Shown here: one piece after another, positions 52,346-64,000 of the stretch
Numbering within the stretch: the first letter of the stretch is position 1
Layout: every line of letters begins with the position of its first letter
NCBI RefSeq assembly: GCF_036884845.1
Contig: NZ_CP145732.1
Span: forward strand, 434,001 to 498,000
DNA length: 64,000 bases
Direction of reading: 5' to 3'
From: Pseudomonas sp. MAG733B
GTDB lineage: Bacteria > Pseudomonadota > Gammaproteobacteria > Pseudomonadales > Pseudomonadaceae
The notes under the pieces: generated by a model
The model's database searches: none
What the model saw: only the letters and a program-made list of their open reading frames with translations
What the model was told of the DNA's origin: nothing
Program-made: the position numbers and the translations under genes

Positions 52346-54139
52346 GTCGACGTCAGTGCCTTTCAACACAGCCACGTAATATGAGAGCAACTGCAGCGGG
52401 ATGGTGTAGAGGATCGGCGACAGGATGTCGTGGATGTGCGGCATTTGCACAACATGCGTGCCTTCACCGTTGGTCATGCCGGCCTTCTCGTCGGCGAAGA
52501 CGACTAGCTGACCACCACGGGCGCGGACTTCCTGAAGGTTGGACTTCAGCTTCTCCAGCAGCTCGTTGTTTGGCGCCACAGTGACCACAGGCATGTCGTT
52601 ATCCACAAGCGCCAGCGGGCCGTGTTTCAGTTCGCCGGCCGGATAGGCTTCGGCGTGGATGTAGGAGATTTCCTTGAGCTTGAGCGCTCCTTCCATCGCC
52701 ACCGGGAATTGCGCGCCACGACCGAGGAACAGCGTGTGGTTCTTCTCGGCAAACAGCTCGGCGATTTTTTCCACCGTGCTATCCATCGCCAGCGCCTCAC
52801 CCAGGCGAGTCGGCAGGCGACGAAGTTCTTCGACCAATGTAGCTTCGACTCCAGCGGCCAACGTCCCGCGAACCTGACCCAGGGACAGAGTCAGCAACAG
52901 CAGGCCAACCAGTTGCGTGGTGAACGCTTTGGTCGAAGCCACGCCGATTTCACGACCGGCCTGGGTCAGCAGGGTCAGGTCGGATTCACGCACCAGCGAA
53001 CTGATGCCAACGTTGCAGATCGCCAGGCTGGCGAGGAAGCCCAGCTCCTTGGCGTTACGCAGCGCGGCCAACGTGTCGGCGGTTTCGCCGGACTGGGAAA
53101 TGGTGACGAACAGCGTGTCAGGCTGCACCACGACTTTGCGATAGCGGAACTCGCTGGCGACTTCGACCTGGCACGGGATGCCGGCCAGTTCTTCAAGCCA
53201 GTAACGGGCGACCATACCGGCGTGATAGCTGGTGCCGCACGCGACGATTTGCACGTTGCGCACCTTGGCAAACAACTCGGAAGCCTGTGGACCGAAGGCT
53301 TGCACCAGCACCTGGTTCTCGCTCAAGCGACCTTCCAGGGTGCGTTGCACCACAGACGGTTGCTCGTGGATTTCCTTGAGCATGTAGTGGCGGAATTCGC
53401 CTTTGTCGGCTGCTTCGGCGCCGTCGCTGTACTGCACTGTCTGGCGCTCAACCGCTTGGCCGCTCACGTCCCAGATCTGCACGTTGTCGCGACGGATCTC
53501 GGCGATATCGCCTTCTTCCAGGTAAATGAAGCGGTCGGTGACCTGACGCAGGGCCAGTTGGTCGGACGCGAGGAAGTTTTCCCCCAGGCCCAGGCCGATC
53601 ACCAGCGGACTACCGCTGCGGGCTGCAACCAGGCGATCAGGTTGTTGCGCACTGATCACTGCCAAACCGTAAGCACCGTGCAGTTCTTTAACGGTTGCCT
53701 TGAGGGCCACGGTCAGGTCACGCAGGTCTTTGAGTTTGTGGTTGAGCAAGTGGGCGATGACTTCGGTGTCGGTATCCGAGGTGAATACGTAACCCAAAGC
53801 CTTGAGCTGTTCGCGCAGAGCTTCGTGGTTTTCGATGATGCCGTTGTGCACCACCGCCAGGTCACCGGAAAAATGCGGGTGCGCGTTGCGCTCGCACGGT
53901 GCACCGTGAGTCGCCCAGCGGGTGTGGGCGATGCCCAGACGACCGGCCAGCGCCTCTTCGGCCAGTGCTTGCTCCAATTCGCTGACCTTGCCCGGGCGAC
54001 GCAGGCGCTCGAGCTTCTCGTCGTTGGTGTAGACCGCCACGCCGGCGCTGTCATACCCACGGTATTCCAGACGCTTCAGGCCTTCGACCAGGATGGCAGT
54101 GATATTACGTTCTGCAACTGCGCCGACAATTCCACACAT
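52307..54139 (-). CDS. glmS: Glutamine-fructose-6-phosphate aminotransferase
   Basis: A 610-residue enzyme that makes glucosamine-6-phosphate for peptidoglycan and lipopolysaccharide. The N-terminal glutaminase domain begins [12 protein letters not shown] (catalytic cysteine at position 2), with HTRWATHG and HNGIIENH. Two SIS domains follow ([29 protein letters not shown]). The C-terminus ...AKSVTVE is the conserved Tn7 target region. AGGAGAAATAGC precedes the ATG. glmR ends one base upstream, so the two are co-transcribed. Confidence 0.98.
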   Translation of the reverse strand: MCGIVGAVAERNITAILVEGLKRLEYRGYDSAGVAVYTNDEKLERLRRPGKVSELEQALAEEALAGRLGIAHTRWATHGAPCERNAHPHFSGDLAVVHNGIIENHEALREQLKALGYVFTSDTDTEVIAHLLNHKLKDLRDLTVALKATVKELHGAYGLAVISAQQPDRLVAARSGSPLVIGLGLGENFLASDQLALRQVTDRFIYLEEGDIAEIRRDNVQIWDVSGQAVERQTVQYSDGAEAADKGEFRHYMLKEIHEQPSVVQRTLEGRLSENQVLVQAFGPQASELFAKVRNVQIVACGTSYHAGMVARYWLEELAGIPCQVEVASEFRYRKVVVQPDTLFVTISQSGETADTLAALRNAKELGFLASLAICNVGISSLVRESDLTLLTQAGREIGVASTKAFTTQLVGLLLLTLSLGQVRGTLAAGVEATLVEELRRLPTRLGEALAMDSTVEKIAELFAEKNHTLFLGRGAQFPVAMEGALKLKEISYIHAEAYPAGELKHGPLALVDNDMPVVTVAPNNELLEKLKSNLQEVRARGGQLVVFADEKAGMTNGEGTHVVQMPHIHDILSPILYTIPLQLLSYYVAVLKGTDVDQPRNLAKSVTVE

Positions 54140-54140
54140 G

Positions 54141-54917
54141 CTATTTCTCCTGACTGACGGCCGCGCAAATCAGCGTGATGCCGCGGGCCTGAATCTGATC
54201 GCGAGCCTCAAGCGGTAGGCGATCATCGGTAATAAGGGTATGGACACTGCTCCAGGGCAGTTCCAGGTTGGGAATCTTGCGGCCAATCTTGTCGGCCTCC
54301 ACCATCACGACCACTTCACGGGCGACTTCAGCCATGACGCGGCTCAGCCCGAGCAATTCATTGAAAGTGGTTGTACCGCGAACCAGATCGATGCCATCGG
54401 CACCGATGAACAATTGATCAAAGTCGTAAGAGCGTAGTACCTGCTCGGCAACCTGCCCCTGAAAGGACTCGGAATGCGGGTCCCACGTGCCACCGGTCAT
54501 CAACAGCACCGGCTCGTGTTCCAGTTCGCTGAGGGCGTTGGCGACATGCAGCGAGTTGGTCATCACCACCAGACCCGGTTGTTGACCGAGTTCCGGGATC
54601 ATCGAGGCGGTGGTACTGCCACTGTCGATGATGATGCGCGCATGTTCGCGGATACGCGTCACTGCAGCACGGGCGATGGCTTGCTTGTACTTGGAGACCG
54701 GTTGACCGAGGTCGGCCACCAGTTCTTGAGGCATGGTGATCGCGCCACCATAACGACGCAGCAACAGACCGTTGCTTTCAAGTGCCGCGAGATCCTTGCG
54801 AATCGTAACTTCCGACGTTTCGAAGCGCTTTGCCAACTCATCCACACTGACTTCACCCTGCTCGTTGAGCAAGGCAAGGATATTGTGGCGACGTTGAGGT
54901 GTGTTGCGCTTCGACAT
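54141..54917 (-). CDS. glmR: DeoR-family regulator GlmR
   Basis: ATG 54917 ([20 protein letters not shown]) gives 258 residues; the frame to 54959 is unsupported. DeoR helix-turn-helix ([28 protein letters not shown]) is followed by the sugar-phosphate sensor domain ([24 protein letters not shown]). It stands between glmU and glmS as in other pseudomonads and probably adjusts amino-sugar synthesis. No strong ribosome-binding site is seen. Confidence 0.92.
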   Translation of the reverse strand: MSKRNTPQRRHNILALLNEQGEVSVDELAKRFETSEVTIRKDLAALESNGLLLRRYGGAITMPQELVADLGQPVSKYKQAIARAAVTRIREHARIIIDSGSTTASMIPELGQQPGLVVMTNSLHVANALSELEHEPVLLMTGGTWDPHSESFQGQVAEQVLRSYDFDQLFIGADGIDLVRGTTTFNELLGLSRVMAEVAREVVVMVEADKIGRKIPNLELPWSSVHTLITDDRLPLEARDQIQARGITLICAAVSQEK

Positions 54918-55004
54918 GATCTGATAAGTTTCGATTCGAAAGATAACGGAAGCAATCAAAACCTATTGGCGAAACTTCGTCAAGCGCGGGCGATAAAAAA
55001 TATC

Positions 55005-55260
55005 TGTGGATAAACCGAAAAAGATCGCAGCCTCCGGCAGCTCCTACATGGGATTTGTGATCACTCTGTAGGAGCTGCCGAAGGCTGCGATCTTTTGATT
55101 TTATGAACTGTGGATAACTCAGCCCTTTTTAATCTTCTCCGGCCGCTTCCAGCCGTCGATGTTCTTCTGACGAGCACGTCCTACTGCTAACTGAGCTTTA
55201 TCCACAGTCGAAGTAATTGTCGAGCCGGCCGCGGTCGTCGCACCGTCCAGGATATCCACA
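55005..55260. other. Cluster of DnaA-box sequences around the glmU-glmR junction
   Basis: Perfect TTATCCACA (either strand) occurs at 55005-55013, 55109-55117 and 55198-55206, with a one-mismatch copy (ATATCCACA) at 55252-55260. Further perfect copies lie at 52297, 52599 and 56372. The origin region lies a few kilobases past the right end of the window in related genomes. DnaA binding is inferred from the consensus only. Confidence 0.55.
55018..55096. repeat. REP element, GATCGCAGCC family
   Basis: AAAAAGATCGCAGCCTCCGG... faces ...CGAAGGCTGCGATCTTTT with one mismatch. It lies between glmU (stop 55119) and glmR on the same strand, so a hairpin here would separate the two transcripts. Confidence 0.9.
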
Positions 55261-56486
55261 GGTGCCACCAACGAGTTGTTGGAGCCGATGAACACGTCCT
55301 CACCCAACACGGTTTTCCACTTGTTGGCGCCATCGTAGTTGCAGGTGATGGTGCCGGCGCCGATGTTGGTGCGTGCGCCAACTTCGGCATCGCCTAGATA
55401 AGTCAGGTGACCTGCCTTGGCGCCTTCACCCAGGTGAGCATTTTTTAGCTCGACGAAGTTACCCACATGCGCTCGTGCTTCAAGCACCGTGCCTGGACGC
55501 AAACGTGCGAACGGACCGGCATCGCTGCCCTCACCGAGAATCGCGCCTTCGATATGGCTGTTCGCCTTGATCACCACGCCTTTGCGCAAGGTGCTGTCCT
55601 TGATCACACAGTTCGGGCCGATCACCACGTCGTCTTCAATGACGACTTTGCCTTCGAGGATCACGTTGATATCGATCAGCACGTCGCGGCCAACGGAGAC
55701 TTCACCGCGCACATCGAAACGCGCCGGGTCGCGCAGTGTTACGCCTTGAGCCATCAAGCGGCGACCGGCACGCAATTGGTAGTGACGCTCAAGCTCGGAA
55801 AGCTGCTTGCGGTCGTTGGCGCCCTGCACTTCCATCGCATCGTGGGGTTGTTCGGTGGCCACCACCAGACCATCGTTGACCGCCATTTCGATCACGTCGG
55901 TCAGGTAGTACTCGCCCTGCACGTTGTTGTTCGACAGACGCCCCGTCCAGTCGGCCAGGCGATCGGCCGGGACCGCGAGGATACCGGTGTTGCCTTCGTT
56001 TATGGCGCGTTGAGCTTCGGTCGCGTCCTTGTGCTCGACGATGGCGGCGACCTTGCCGTCAGTGTCGCGAACGATACGGCCATAACCGGTTGCGTCGTCC
56101 AGCTCCACGGTAAGCAGACCCATCTGCCCGGGCACGACCAGCTTGAGCAAGCGCTGCAGGGTTTCAACTTCGATCAACGGCACGTCACCGTAAAGAACCA
56201 GCACGGTGTCGGCTTTGATGAACGGTACAGCCTGGGCCACGGCATGGCCGGTCCCCAGTTGTTTGTCCTGAAGGACGAAATTCAGATCGTCAGCGGCCAG
56301 ACGCTCACGCACAGCATCGGCACCATGGCCGATCACCACGTGGATGCGCTGTGGATCAAGTTGTCGGGCGCTGTGGATAACATGGCCGAGCATCGAATTG
56401 CCGGCAATCGGGTGCAGTACTTTCGGCAAAGCGGAACGCATGCGCGTGCCTTGGCCAGCAGCGAGAATAACGATTTCAAGAGACAT
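55119..56486 (-). CDS. glmU: Bifunctional GlmU (acetyltransferase / UDP-GlcNAc pyrophosphorylase)
   Basis: A 455-residue enzyme catalysing the last two steps to UDP-GlcNAc. The N-terminal pyrophosphorylase domain has [27 protein letters not shown] and NEGNTGI. The C-terminal left-handed beta-helix carries the hexapeptide repeats ([44 protein letters not shown]). Start and length match the family. It follows the atp operon terminator and is transcribed in the same direction. Confidence 0.98.
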   Translation of the reverse strand: MSLEIVILAAGQGTRMRSALPKVLHPIAGNSMLGHVIHSARQLDPQRIHVVIGHGADAVRERLAADDLNFVLQDKQLGTGHAVAQAVPFIKADTVLVLYGDVPLIEVETLQRLLKLVVPGQMGLLTVELDDATGYGRIVRDTDGKVAAIVEHKDATEAQRAINEGNTGILAVPADRLADWTGRLSNNNVQGEYYLTDVIEMAVNDGLVVATEQPHDAMEVQGANDRKQLSELERHYQLRAGRRLMAQGVTLRDPARFDVRGEVSVGRDVLIDINVILEGKVVIEDDVVIGPNCVIKDSTLRKGVVIKANSHIEGAILGEGSDAGPFARLRPGTVLEARAHVGNFVELKNAHLGEGAKAGHLTYLGDAEVGARTNIGAGTITCNYDGANKWKTVLGEDVFIGSNNSLVAPVDILDGATTAAGSTITSTVDKAQLAVGRARQKNIDGWKRPEKIKKG

Positions 56487-56544
56487 GACTGGCTACCAAT
56501 CCTGGGTGGTCAGCGGCTGCGACCATCGTGTTGAATATCGGAAA

Positions 56545-56575
56545 AGAAAAAAGGGTAGCCGAGGCTACCCTTTTT
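56545..56575 (-). terminator. Terminator of the atp operon
   Basis: GGGTAGCC-GA-GGCTACCC (56553-56570) is flanked by T-runs on both strands (on the minus strand CCC is followed by TTTTTTC). It lies 31 bases past the atpC stop and before glmU. Confidence 0.92.
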
Positions 56576-56600
56576 AATCAATCACACAACAAGCTCAACC

Positions 56601-57026
56601 TTAGTGGCCGAACTTCTTGCGGATCTGCTGGACGGTGCGCAGCTGAGCTGCGGCCTCGGCCAGACGTGCGGCAGCAGAACCGTAATCGAATTCCGCGCCC
56701 CGCTCATGCAAGGCCTTCTCGGCAGCCTTAACGGCTTCCTGAGCGGAGGCTTCGTCCAGGTCGGCAGCACGTTGCACGGTGTCGGCAAGAACCTTGACCA
56801 TGTTCGGCTGAACCTCGAGGAAACCACCGGAGATGTAATACACCTCCTCTTCCCCGCCCTGCTTGACCAGGCGGATCGGGCCCGGCTTGAGATTAGTGAT
56901 CAGCGGCGCGTGACCCAGAGCGATACCAAGATCACCCAGTGCACCGTGCGCAATCACCATCTCTACCAGACCGGAAAAGATTTCCCCTTCCGCGCTGACG
57001 ATATCGCAATGGACTGTCATAGCCAT
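56601..57026 (-). CDS. atpC: ATP synthase epsilon subunit
   Basis: 141 residues. The start is ATG 57026, seven bases after GAGG; ATG 57020 is two codons further in. The N-terminal beta-sandwich ([40 protein letters not shown]) precedes the two-helix C-terminal arm ([19 protein letters not shown]) that inhibits ATP hydrolysis. Last gene of the operon. Confidence 0.97.
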   Translation of the reverse strand: MAMTVHCDIVSAEGEIFSGLVEMVIAHGALGDLGIALGHAPLITNLKPGPIRLVKQGGEEEVYYISGGFLEVQPNMVKVLADTVQRAADLDEASAQEAVKAAEKALHERGAEFDYGSAAARLAEAAAQLRTVQQIRKKFGH

Positions 57027-57071
57027 CTGATTGCCTCAACCTAAATTAGCGCCCGTTTCCGGGCGCCGGGA

Positions 57072-58478
<1,407 letters not shown>

Positions 58479-59339
58479 TTAAACCGCGGCAGCGCCGCCG
58501 ACGATTTCCGAGATCTCTTGGGTGATCGCAGCCTGACGCGCCTTGTTGTAGACCAGCTGCAAATCGCTGATCAAATCACCGGCGTTGTCGGTAGCGTTCT
58601 TCATCGCGATCATCCGCGCAGCTTGTTCAGCCGCGTTGTTCTCGACCACCGCCTGGTAGACCTGCGACTCCACGTAACGGACCATCAAGCCGTCCAGCAG
58701 CTCCTTGGCATCCGGTTCGTAGAGATAGTCCCAGTGGTGCTTGAGGTCTTGATCCGGGGTTGCCACCAGTGGAATCAATTGCTCCACGGTAGGCTGTTGC
58801 GTCATGGTGTTGATGAACTTGTTGGACACCACGGACAGGCGGTCAATACGGCCGTCCAGGTAGGCATCCAGCATCACCTTGACGCTGCCGATCAGATCAT
58901 TGATCGACGGCTCTTCACCCAGGTGGCTGATAGCTGCAACGACGTTACCGCCGAAGTTGCGGAAAAAGGCCGCACCCTTGCTACCAACGACACACAGATC
59001 GATCTCGACGCCGTTTTCGCGGTTTACCGCCATGTCCTTGACCAGGGCCTTGAACAGGTTGGTGTTCAAGCCGCCGCACAGACCACGGTCACTGCTCACT
59101 ACGACATAACCGACGCGCTTGATTTCACGGTCGATCATGAACGGGTGGCGGTATTCCGGGTTGGCGTTGGCCAGATGCCCAATTACCTGGCGGATACGCT
59201 CCGCATAAGGACGGCTAGCAGCCATGCGCATTTGTGCCTTGCGCATTTTGCTGACCGCCACTTTTTCCATGGCGCTGGTAATCTTTTGCGTGCTTTTGAT
59301 GCTCGCAATCTTACTGCGAATCTCTTTTGCGCCTGCCAT
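58479..59339 (-). CDS. atpG: ATP synthase gamma subunit
   Basis: 286 residues. The N-terminal helix ([32 protein letters not shown] region) and the C-terminal helix ([20 protein letters not shown]) form the rotating coiled coil; [13 protein letters not shown] is the family signature in the middle. It drives the catalytic cycle from the c-ring. Confidence 0.97.
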   Translation of the reverse strand: MAGAKEIRSKIASIKSTQKITSAMEKVAVSKMRKAQMRMAASRPYAERIRQVIGHLANANPEYRHPFMIDREIKRVGYVVVSSDRGLCGGLNTNLFKALVKDMAVNRENGVEIDLCVVGSKGAAFFRNFGGNVVAAISHLGEEPSINDLIGSVKVMLDAYLDGRIDRLSVVSNKFINTMTQQPTVEQLIPLVATPDQDLKHHWDYLYEPDAKELLDGLMVRYVESQVYQAVVENNAAEQAARMIAMKNATDNAGDLISDLQLVYNKARQAAITQEISEIVGGAAAV

Positions 59340-59389
59340 GTAACACCTATCAGGTTAGCAAGCGGGAGCCTTGCGGCTCCCGCTGCGGC

Positions 59390-60934
59390 TTACCAGGTTT
59401 GGGTGGCCTTGAACTTCTCGATACCGGCTTTCATGCCAGCGTCGATTTCGTCATTGAAGTCACCTTTCACGTTGATCTTCGCCATCAAATCGGCGTGATC
59501 GCGGTTGAAGAAAGCAATCAGCGCTTGCTCGAAGCTGCCGATCTTGGCGATTTCAACGTCAGTCAGGAACCCACGCTCAGCGGCATACAGCGACAGCGCC
59601 ATGTCAGCGATCGACATTGGTGCGTATTGCTTCTGCTTCATCAGCTCGGTAACGCGCTGACCATGCTCAAGTTGCTTACGGGTCGCTTCGTCCAGGTCAG
59701 AAGCGAACTGGGCGAATGCCGCCAGTTCACGGTACTGAGCCAGAGCGGTACGGATACCACCGGACAGCTTCTTGATGATCTTGGTCTGAGCGGCACCACC
59801 CACACGGGATACCGAAACGCCGGCGTTCACTGCAGGGCGGATGCCCGAGTTGAACATGGCCGATTCCAGGAAGATCTGACCGTCGGTGATGGAAATCACG
59901 TTGGTCGGAACGAACGCGGAAACGTCGCCAGCCTGGGTTTCGATGATCGGCAGTGCGGTCAGGGAACCGGTTTTGCCGGTCACTGCGCCGTTGGTGAACT
60001 TCTCTACGTATTCTTCCGAAACGCGGGATGCGCGCTCCAGCAGACGGGAGTGGAGATAGAACACGTCGCCTGGGTAAGCTTCACGGCCCGGTGGACGGCG
60101 CAGCAGCAGGGAAATCTGGCGGTAAGCCACTGCTTGCTTGGACAGATCGTCATAAACGATCAGCGCGTCTTCACCGCGGTCGCGGAAGAATTCACCCATG
60201 GTGCAACCGGAGTACGGTGCCAGGAATTGCAGCGCAGGAGATTCCGAAGCACTGGCAGCCACGATGATCGTGTTGGCCAGGGCGCCGTTTTCTTCCAGCT
60301 TGCGAACCACGTTGGCGATGGTCGATTGTTTCTGACCGATTGCTACGTAGACGCAGAAAATGCCGCTGTTCTTCTGGTTGATGATCGCGTCGATCGCCAG
60401 AGCGGTTTTACCGATCTGACGGTCACCGATGATCAGCTCACGCTGGCCACGGCCGACAGGAATCATGGCATCGACAGCCTTGTAGCCAGTCTGTACAGGC
60501 TGGTCTACCGACTTACGCCAGATCACGCCTGGAGCAACTTTCTCGACCGCGTCGGTCTCGGTGTTGCCCAGTGGACCTTTGCCGTCAACAGGGTTACCCA
60601 GTGCGTCGACTACGCGACCCAGCAGTTCCTTACCAACCGGAACTTCGAGGATGCGGCCGGTGCACTTGGCGCTCATGCCTTCAGCCAGAGACTGGTATGC
60701 GCCCAATACAACGGCACCTACGGAGTCTTGCTCCAGGTTGAGGGCCATACCGAAGACGCCGCCCGGAAACTCGATCATCTCGCCGTACATTACGTCGGCC
60801 AGACCGTGAATCCGCACGATACCGTCAGATACGCTGACGACAGTGCCTTCGTTACGGGCTTGGGAGGTCACATCGAGCTTGTCGATGCGGCCCTTGATAA
60901 TTTCACTTATTTCGGAAGGATTGAGTTGCTGCAT
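59390..60934 (-). CDS. atpA: ATP synthase alpha subunit
   Basis: 514 residues. It has the nucleotide site [15 protein letters not shown], the signature [21 protein letters not shown] and the arginine finger region ([12 protein letters not shown]). The N-terminus ([18 protein letters not shown]) contacts delta. Non-catalytic partner of beta in the F1 hexamer. Confidence 0.98.
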   Translation of the reverse strand: MQQLNPSEISEIIKGRIDKLDVTSQARNEGTVVSVSDGIVRIHGLADVMYGEMIEFPGGVFGMALNLEQDSVGAVVLGAYQSLAEGMSAKCTGRILEVPVGKELLGRVVDALGNPVDGKGPLGNTETDAVEKVAPGVIWRKSVDQPVQTGYKAVDAMIPVGRGQRELIIGDRQIGKTALAIDAIINQKNSGIFCVYVAIGQKQSTIANVVRKLEENGALANTIIVAASASESPALQFLAPYSGCTMGEFFRDRGEDALIVYDDLSKQAVAYRQISLLLRRPPGREAYPGDVFYLHSRLLERASRVSEEYVEKFTNGAVTGKTGSLTALPIIETQAGDVSAFVPTNVISITDGQIFLESAMFNSGIRPAVNAGVSVSRVGGAAQTKIIKKLSGGIRTALAQYRELAAFAQFASDLDEATRKQLEHGQRVTELMKQKQYAPMSIADMALSLYAAERGFLTDVEIAKIGSFEQALIAFFNRDHADLMAKINVKGDFNDEIDAGMKAGIEKFKATQTW

Positions 60935-60955
60935 TGCTCTGCTGCCCCTTCAAAC

Positions 60956-61492
60956 TCAAGATTTCAATGCTTCGGCAAGTTTCGCGATTTTGCCGCGAAT
61001 CGAGCCATCGATAACCAGGTCGCCGGCGCGGATGACGACACCACCAATAAGGGCAGCGTCCTCCGCAACTTGCAGGCGCACTTCCCGGTTGAGTCGTGCA
61101 CTGAGAACCTTGGCGAGTTTGTCTTGCTGTTCTTGGTTCAATGCGAAAGCACTGGTCACTTCTACGTCTACCGACTTCTCTTGTTCGGCCTTGTACAGGT
61201 CAAACAGAGCGGCGATCTCCGGCAACAGCGGGAGACGGTCGTTTTCGGCAACGACGTTAATGAAGTTCTGTGCCTTGGCATCAAACTTGTCGCCGCACAC
61301 GTCAATGAACGTGGCGGCCTTTTCTGCGCTCGTCAGTCGCGGGGCCTTGAGCACGCGCTGCATGGTGTCGTCTTCCGACACCGCTGCAGCCAGGCCGAGC
61401 ATGGCTGACCAATTGGCCAGTTGCTGGTGGGCCTGAGCGTGCTCGAAGGCCGCCTTAGCGTAAGGTCGGGCCAACGTGGTCAGTTCTGCCAT
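60956..61492 (-). CDS. atpH: ATP synthase delta subunit
   Basis: 178 residues. The N-terminal six-helix bundle begins [17 protein letters not shown]; the C-terminal signature ([20 protein letters not shown]) is that of OSCP/delta. It links F1 to the peripheral stalk made by AtpF. Confidence 0.97.
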   Translation of the reverse strand: MAELTTLARPYAKAAFEHAQAHQQLANWSAMLGLAAAVSEDDTMQRVLKAPRLTSAEKAATFIDVCGDKFDAKAQNFINVVAENDRLPLLPEIAALFDLYKAEQEKSVDVEVTSAFALNQEQQDKLAKVLSARLNREVRLQVAEDAALIGGVVIRAGDLVIDGSIRGKIAKLAEALKS

Positions 61493-61504
61493 GATCGCCC
61501 TCGC

Positions 61505-61975
61505 TTAGATTTCAGCAGCCAGTTGGTTAACCAGCTCTGCGTGCGCGTTTTGATCGATTGTGGCACCCAGGATCTTCTCGGCGCCGCCGACTGCCAGCAA
61601 GCCCACTTGGGCACGCAGCGCGTCTTTGACACTGTTCAGTTCCTGTTCGATCTCGGCTTGAGCCTGAACCTTCACACGGTCAGCGTCGATACGGGCTTTT
61701 TCAACAGCCTCTTCAACAATCTGATTACCGCGTTTCTTGGCTTGCTCGATGATTTCAGCTGCCTGAGCTTTCGCTTCGCGCAGTTGCTGACCCGCTTTCT
61801 CTTGGGCCAACTCCAGGTCGCGAGCTGCACGGCTGGCAGCGTCCAGACCATCAGCGATCTTCTTTTGACGTTCGTGCAGTGCCGCGATGACCGGAGGCCA
61901 TACGAACTTCATGCAGAACAGTACAAAAATCAGGAACGCAACGGACTGGCCAATCAGGGTCGCATTAATGTTCAC
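61505..61975 (-). CDS. atpF: ATP synthase Fo subunit b
   Basis: 156 residues. One N-terminal membrane helix ([22 protein letters not shown]) and a long charged dimeric coiled coil rich in Ala, Glu, Gln and Lys form the peripheral stalk. Both position and size fit the family. Confidence 0.97.
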   Translation of the reverse strand: MNINATLIGQSVAFLIFVLFCMKFVWPPVIAALHERQKKIADGLDAASRAARDLELAQEKAGQQLREAKAQAAEIIEQAKKRGNQIVEEAVEKARIDADRVKVQAQAEIEQELNSVKDALRAQVGLLAVGGAEKILGATIDQNAHAELVNQLAAEI

Positions 61976-62033
61976 GCCAACACCTCGCAGTTACGTTGTC
62001 CATCACACCAAATTACCCGGAAGATCCGAGTAA

Positions 62034-62306
<273 letters not shown>

Positions 62307-62425
62307 TTACGTCGTATGGTTTAGGTTTTTTTAATTTAAAGCGGTAAAACAAATCGTTTCAGATGCCCCGTCAGGAGCCCCTTCCCGTTTTACCGGGAAG
62401 GACATCAGACTAGTCGAGACTGGTC

Positions 62426-63719
<1,294 letters not shown>

Positions 63720-63793
63720 CACTATTGCTCTCCAATGGTCGGCTGCCAGAATTCAATAACTTGGCATAATTTGTGCCGACAAAATGCGCGCAG

Positions 63794-63822
63794 AGTATAG
63801 GGGCGGTTCTGCCCCTATTCAA
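63794..63822 (-). promoter_or_regulatory. Sigma70 promoter of the atp operon
   Basis: On the minus strand TTGAAT (63822-63817) and TATACT (63799-63794) are separated by exactly 17 bases. Transcription would start near 63787, about 68 bases before atpI. The spacer is itself a palindrome (ATAGGGGC/GCCCCTAT, 63797-63818) that reaches into the -10 element. Confidence 0.72.
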
Positions 63823-63867
63823 CTGTCAGGTAGTGATTTCCGACTGCGCGCTACATGAGGAAATGTT

Positions 63868-64000
63868 TCAGCGAATATGTGCGAGTACGCCTTGAAGCTC
63901 ATCCAGGGAGTTGTAGCCAATCACCAACTGCCCTTTTCCCTTCTTACCGTGGCGGATCTGCACCGCAGAGCCTAGGCGCTCGGCCAGGCGCTGTTCCAGG
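63868..64000 (-). CDS. parB: Chromosome partitioning protein ParB, C-terminal end
   Basis: The frame enters from the right edge and gives the last 44 residues, LEQRLAERLGSAVQIRHGKK and then GKGQLVIGYNSLDELQGVLAHIR, which is the ParB C-terminal dimerisation domain. The position immediately before atpI is the conserved Pseudomonas order (parA-parB-atpI). The DNA-binding and CTPase parts lie outside the window. Confidence 0.93.
   Translation of the reverse strand, partial: LEQRLAERLGSAVQIRHGKKGKGQLVIGYNSLDELQGVLAHIR

Noticed and set aside
52622..54157. Long + strand frame opposite glmS
   Set aside because: It mirrors glmS codon structure, shows no domain or start signal, and glmS itself is certain.
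54140..54260. A glmS ribozyme or riboswitch upstream of glmS
   Set aside because: glmR ends one base before glmS, so there is no leader, and the ribozyme is typical of Firmicutes rather than Pseudomonas.
59327..61408. Very long open frame (about 690 codons) on the + strand opposite atpA and atpH
   Set aside because: It is antisense to highly conserved ATP synthase genes, has no ribosome-binding site or recognisable domain, and arises from codon bias at high GC.

Overview
This window is a chromosomal segment of a Pseudomonas, most likely of the P. fluorescens group. The evidence is the gene order parB / atpIBEFHAGDC / glmU / glmR / glmS at the right end (the classic Pseudomonas arrangement close to oriC), the pycA-pycB/pycR and rccR cluster, uvrD, lpd3, and several families of Pseudomonas REP palindromes placed at gene ends. 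The parA/parB side of the origin lies just beyond base 64000.

Layout. 1-5.9 kb: end of a GNAT acetyltransferase, then two tandem autotransporters with near-identical C-terminal barrels. 5.9-11.6 kb: central carbon control, with the two-subunit pyruvate carboxylase (pycA, pycB), its divergent LysR regulator pycR, and the RpiR-family regulator rccR with a palindromic operator. 11.7-12.2 kb: an AT-rich patch with an orphan 104-residue gene. 12.3-23.4 kb: housekeeping and mixed genes (a membrane GGDEF/EAL protein, uvrD, a Tim44-like protein, a SUKH protein, a CPA2 antiporter, a thioesterase, pdxY, a DUF3301 protein).

23.4-31 kb and 34.4-40.4 kb together look like a zinc-limitation locus. Two CobW-type GTPases (one ZigA-like), a zinc-independent GTP cyclohydrolase folE2, a cluster 9 zinc-type ABC importer and small secreted proteins sit around two strong Zur-type palindromes (25963 and 26510). 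The importer is followed by a threonyl-tRNA synthetase paralogue that keeps the TGS, editing and anticodon-binding domains but has lost the whole catalytic core. After clsA and cfa comes a four-gene overlapping operon of three SPFH (stomatin/HflK/HflC-like) membrane proteins and a P1B-type ATPase. One SPFH protein carries a 33-residue N-terminal tail with 16 histidines, and the operon is preceded by a third Zur-like palindrome. This SPFH/P-type ATPase operon and the core-less ThrRS are the best candidates for undescribed biology here.

40.6-50.5 kb: lpd3, an Lrp/AsnC regulator divergent from a LysE exporter, a two-gene envelope operon (DUF3142 lipoprotein plus a large C-terminally anchored protein), a pyridoxamine-oxidase-fold/ferredoxin-reductase fusion with a GST, and a LysR regulator. 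50.5-52.3 kb: an isolated, compositionally different MFS transporter beside the attTn7 position at the 3' end of glmS. 52.3-64 kb: glmS, glmR, glmU, the complete F1Fo ATP synthase operon with a recognisable sigma70 promoter, and the C-terminus of parB. Several perfect DnaA boxes cluster around glmR-glmU.

No tRNA, rRNA, CRISPR array or intact insertion sequence was recognised. Motif and domain calls were made by eye; no database search was run.
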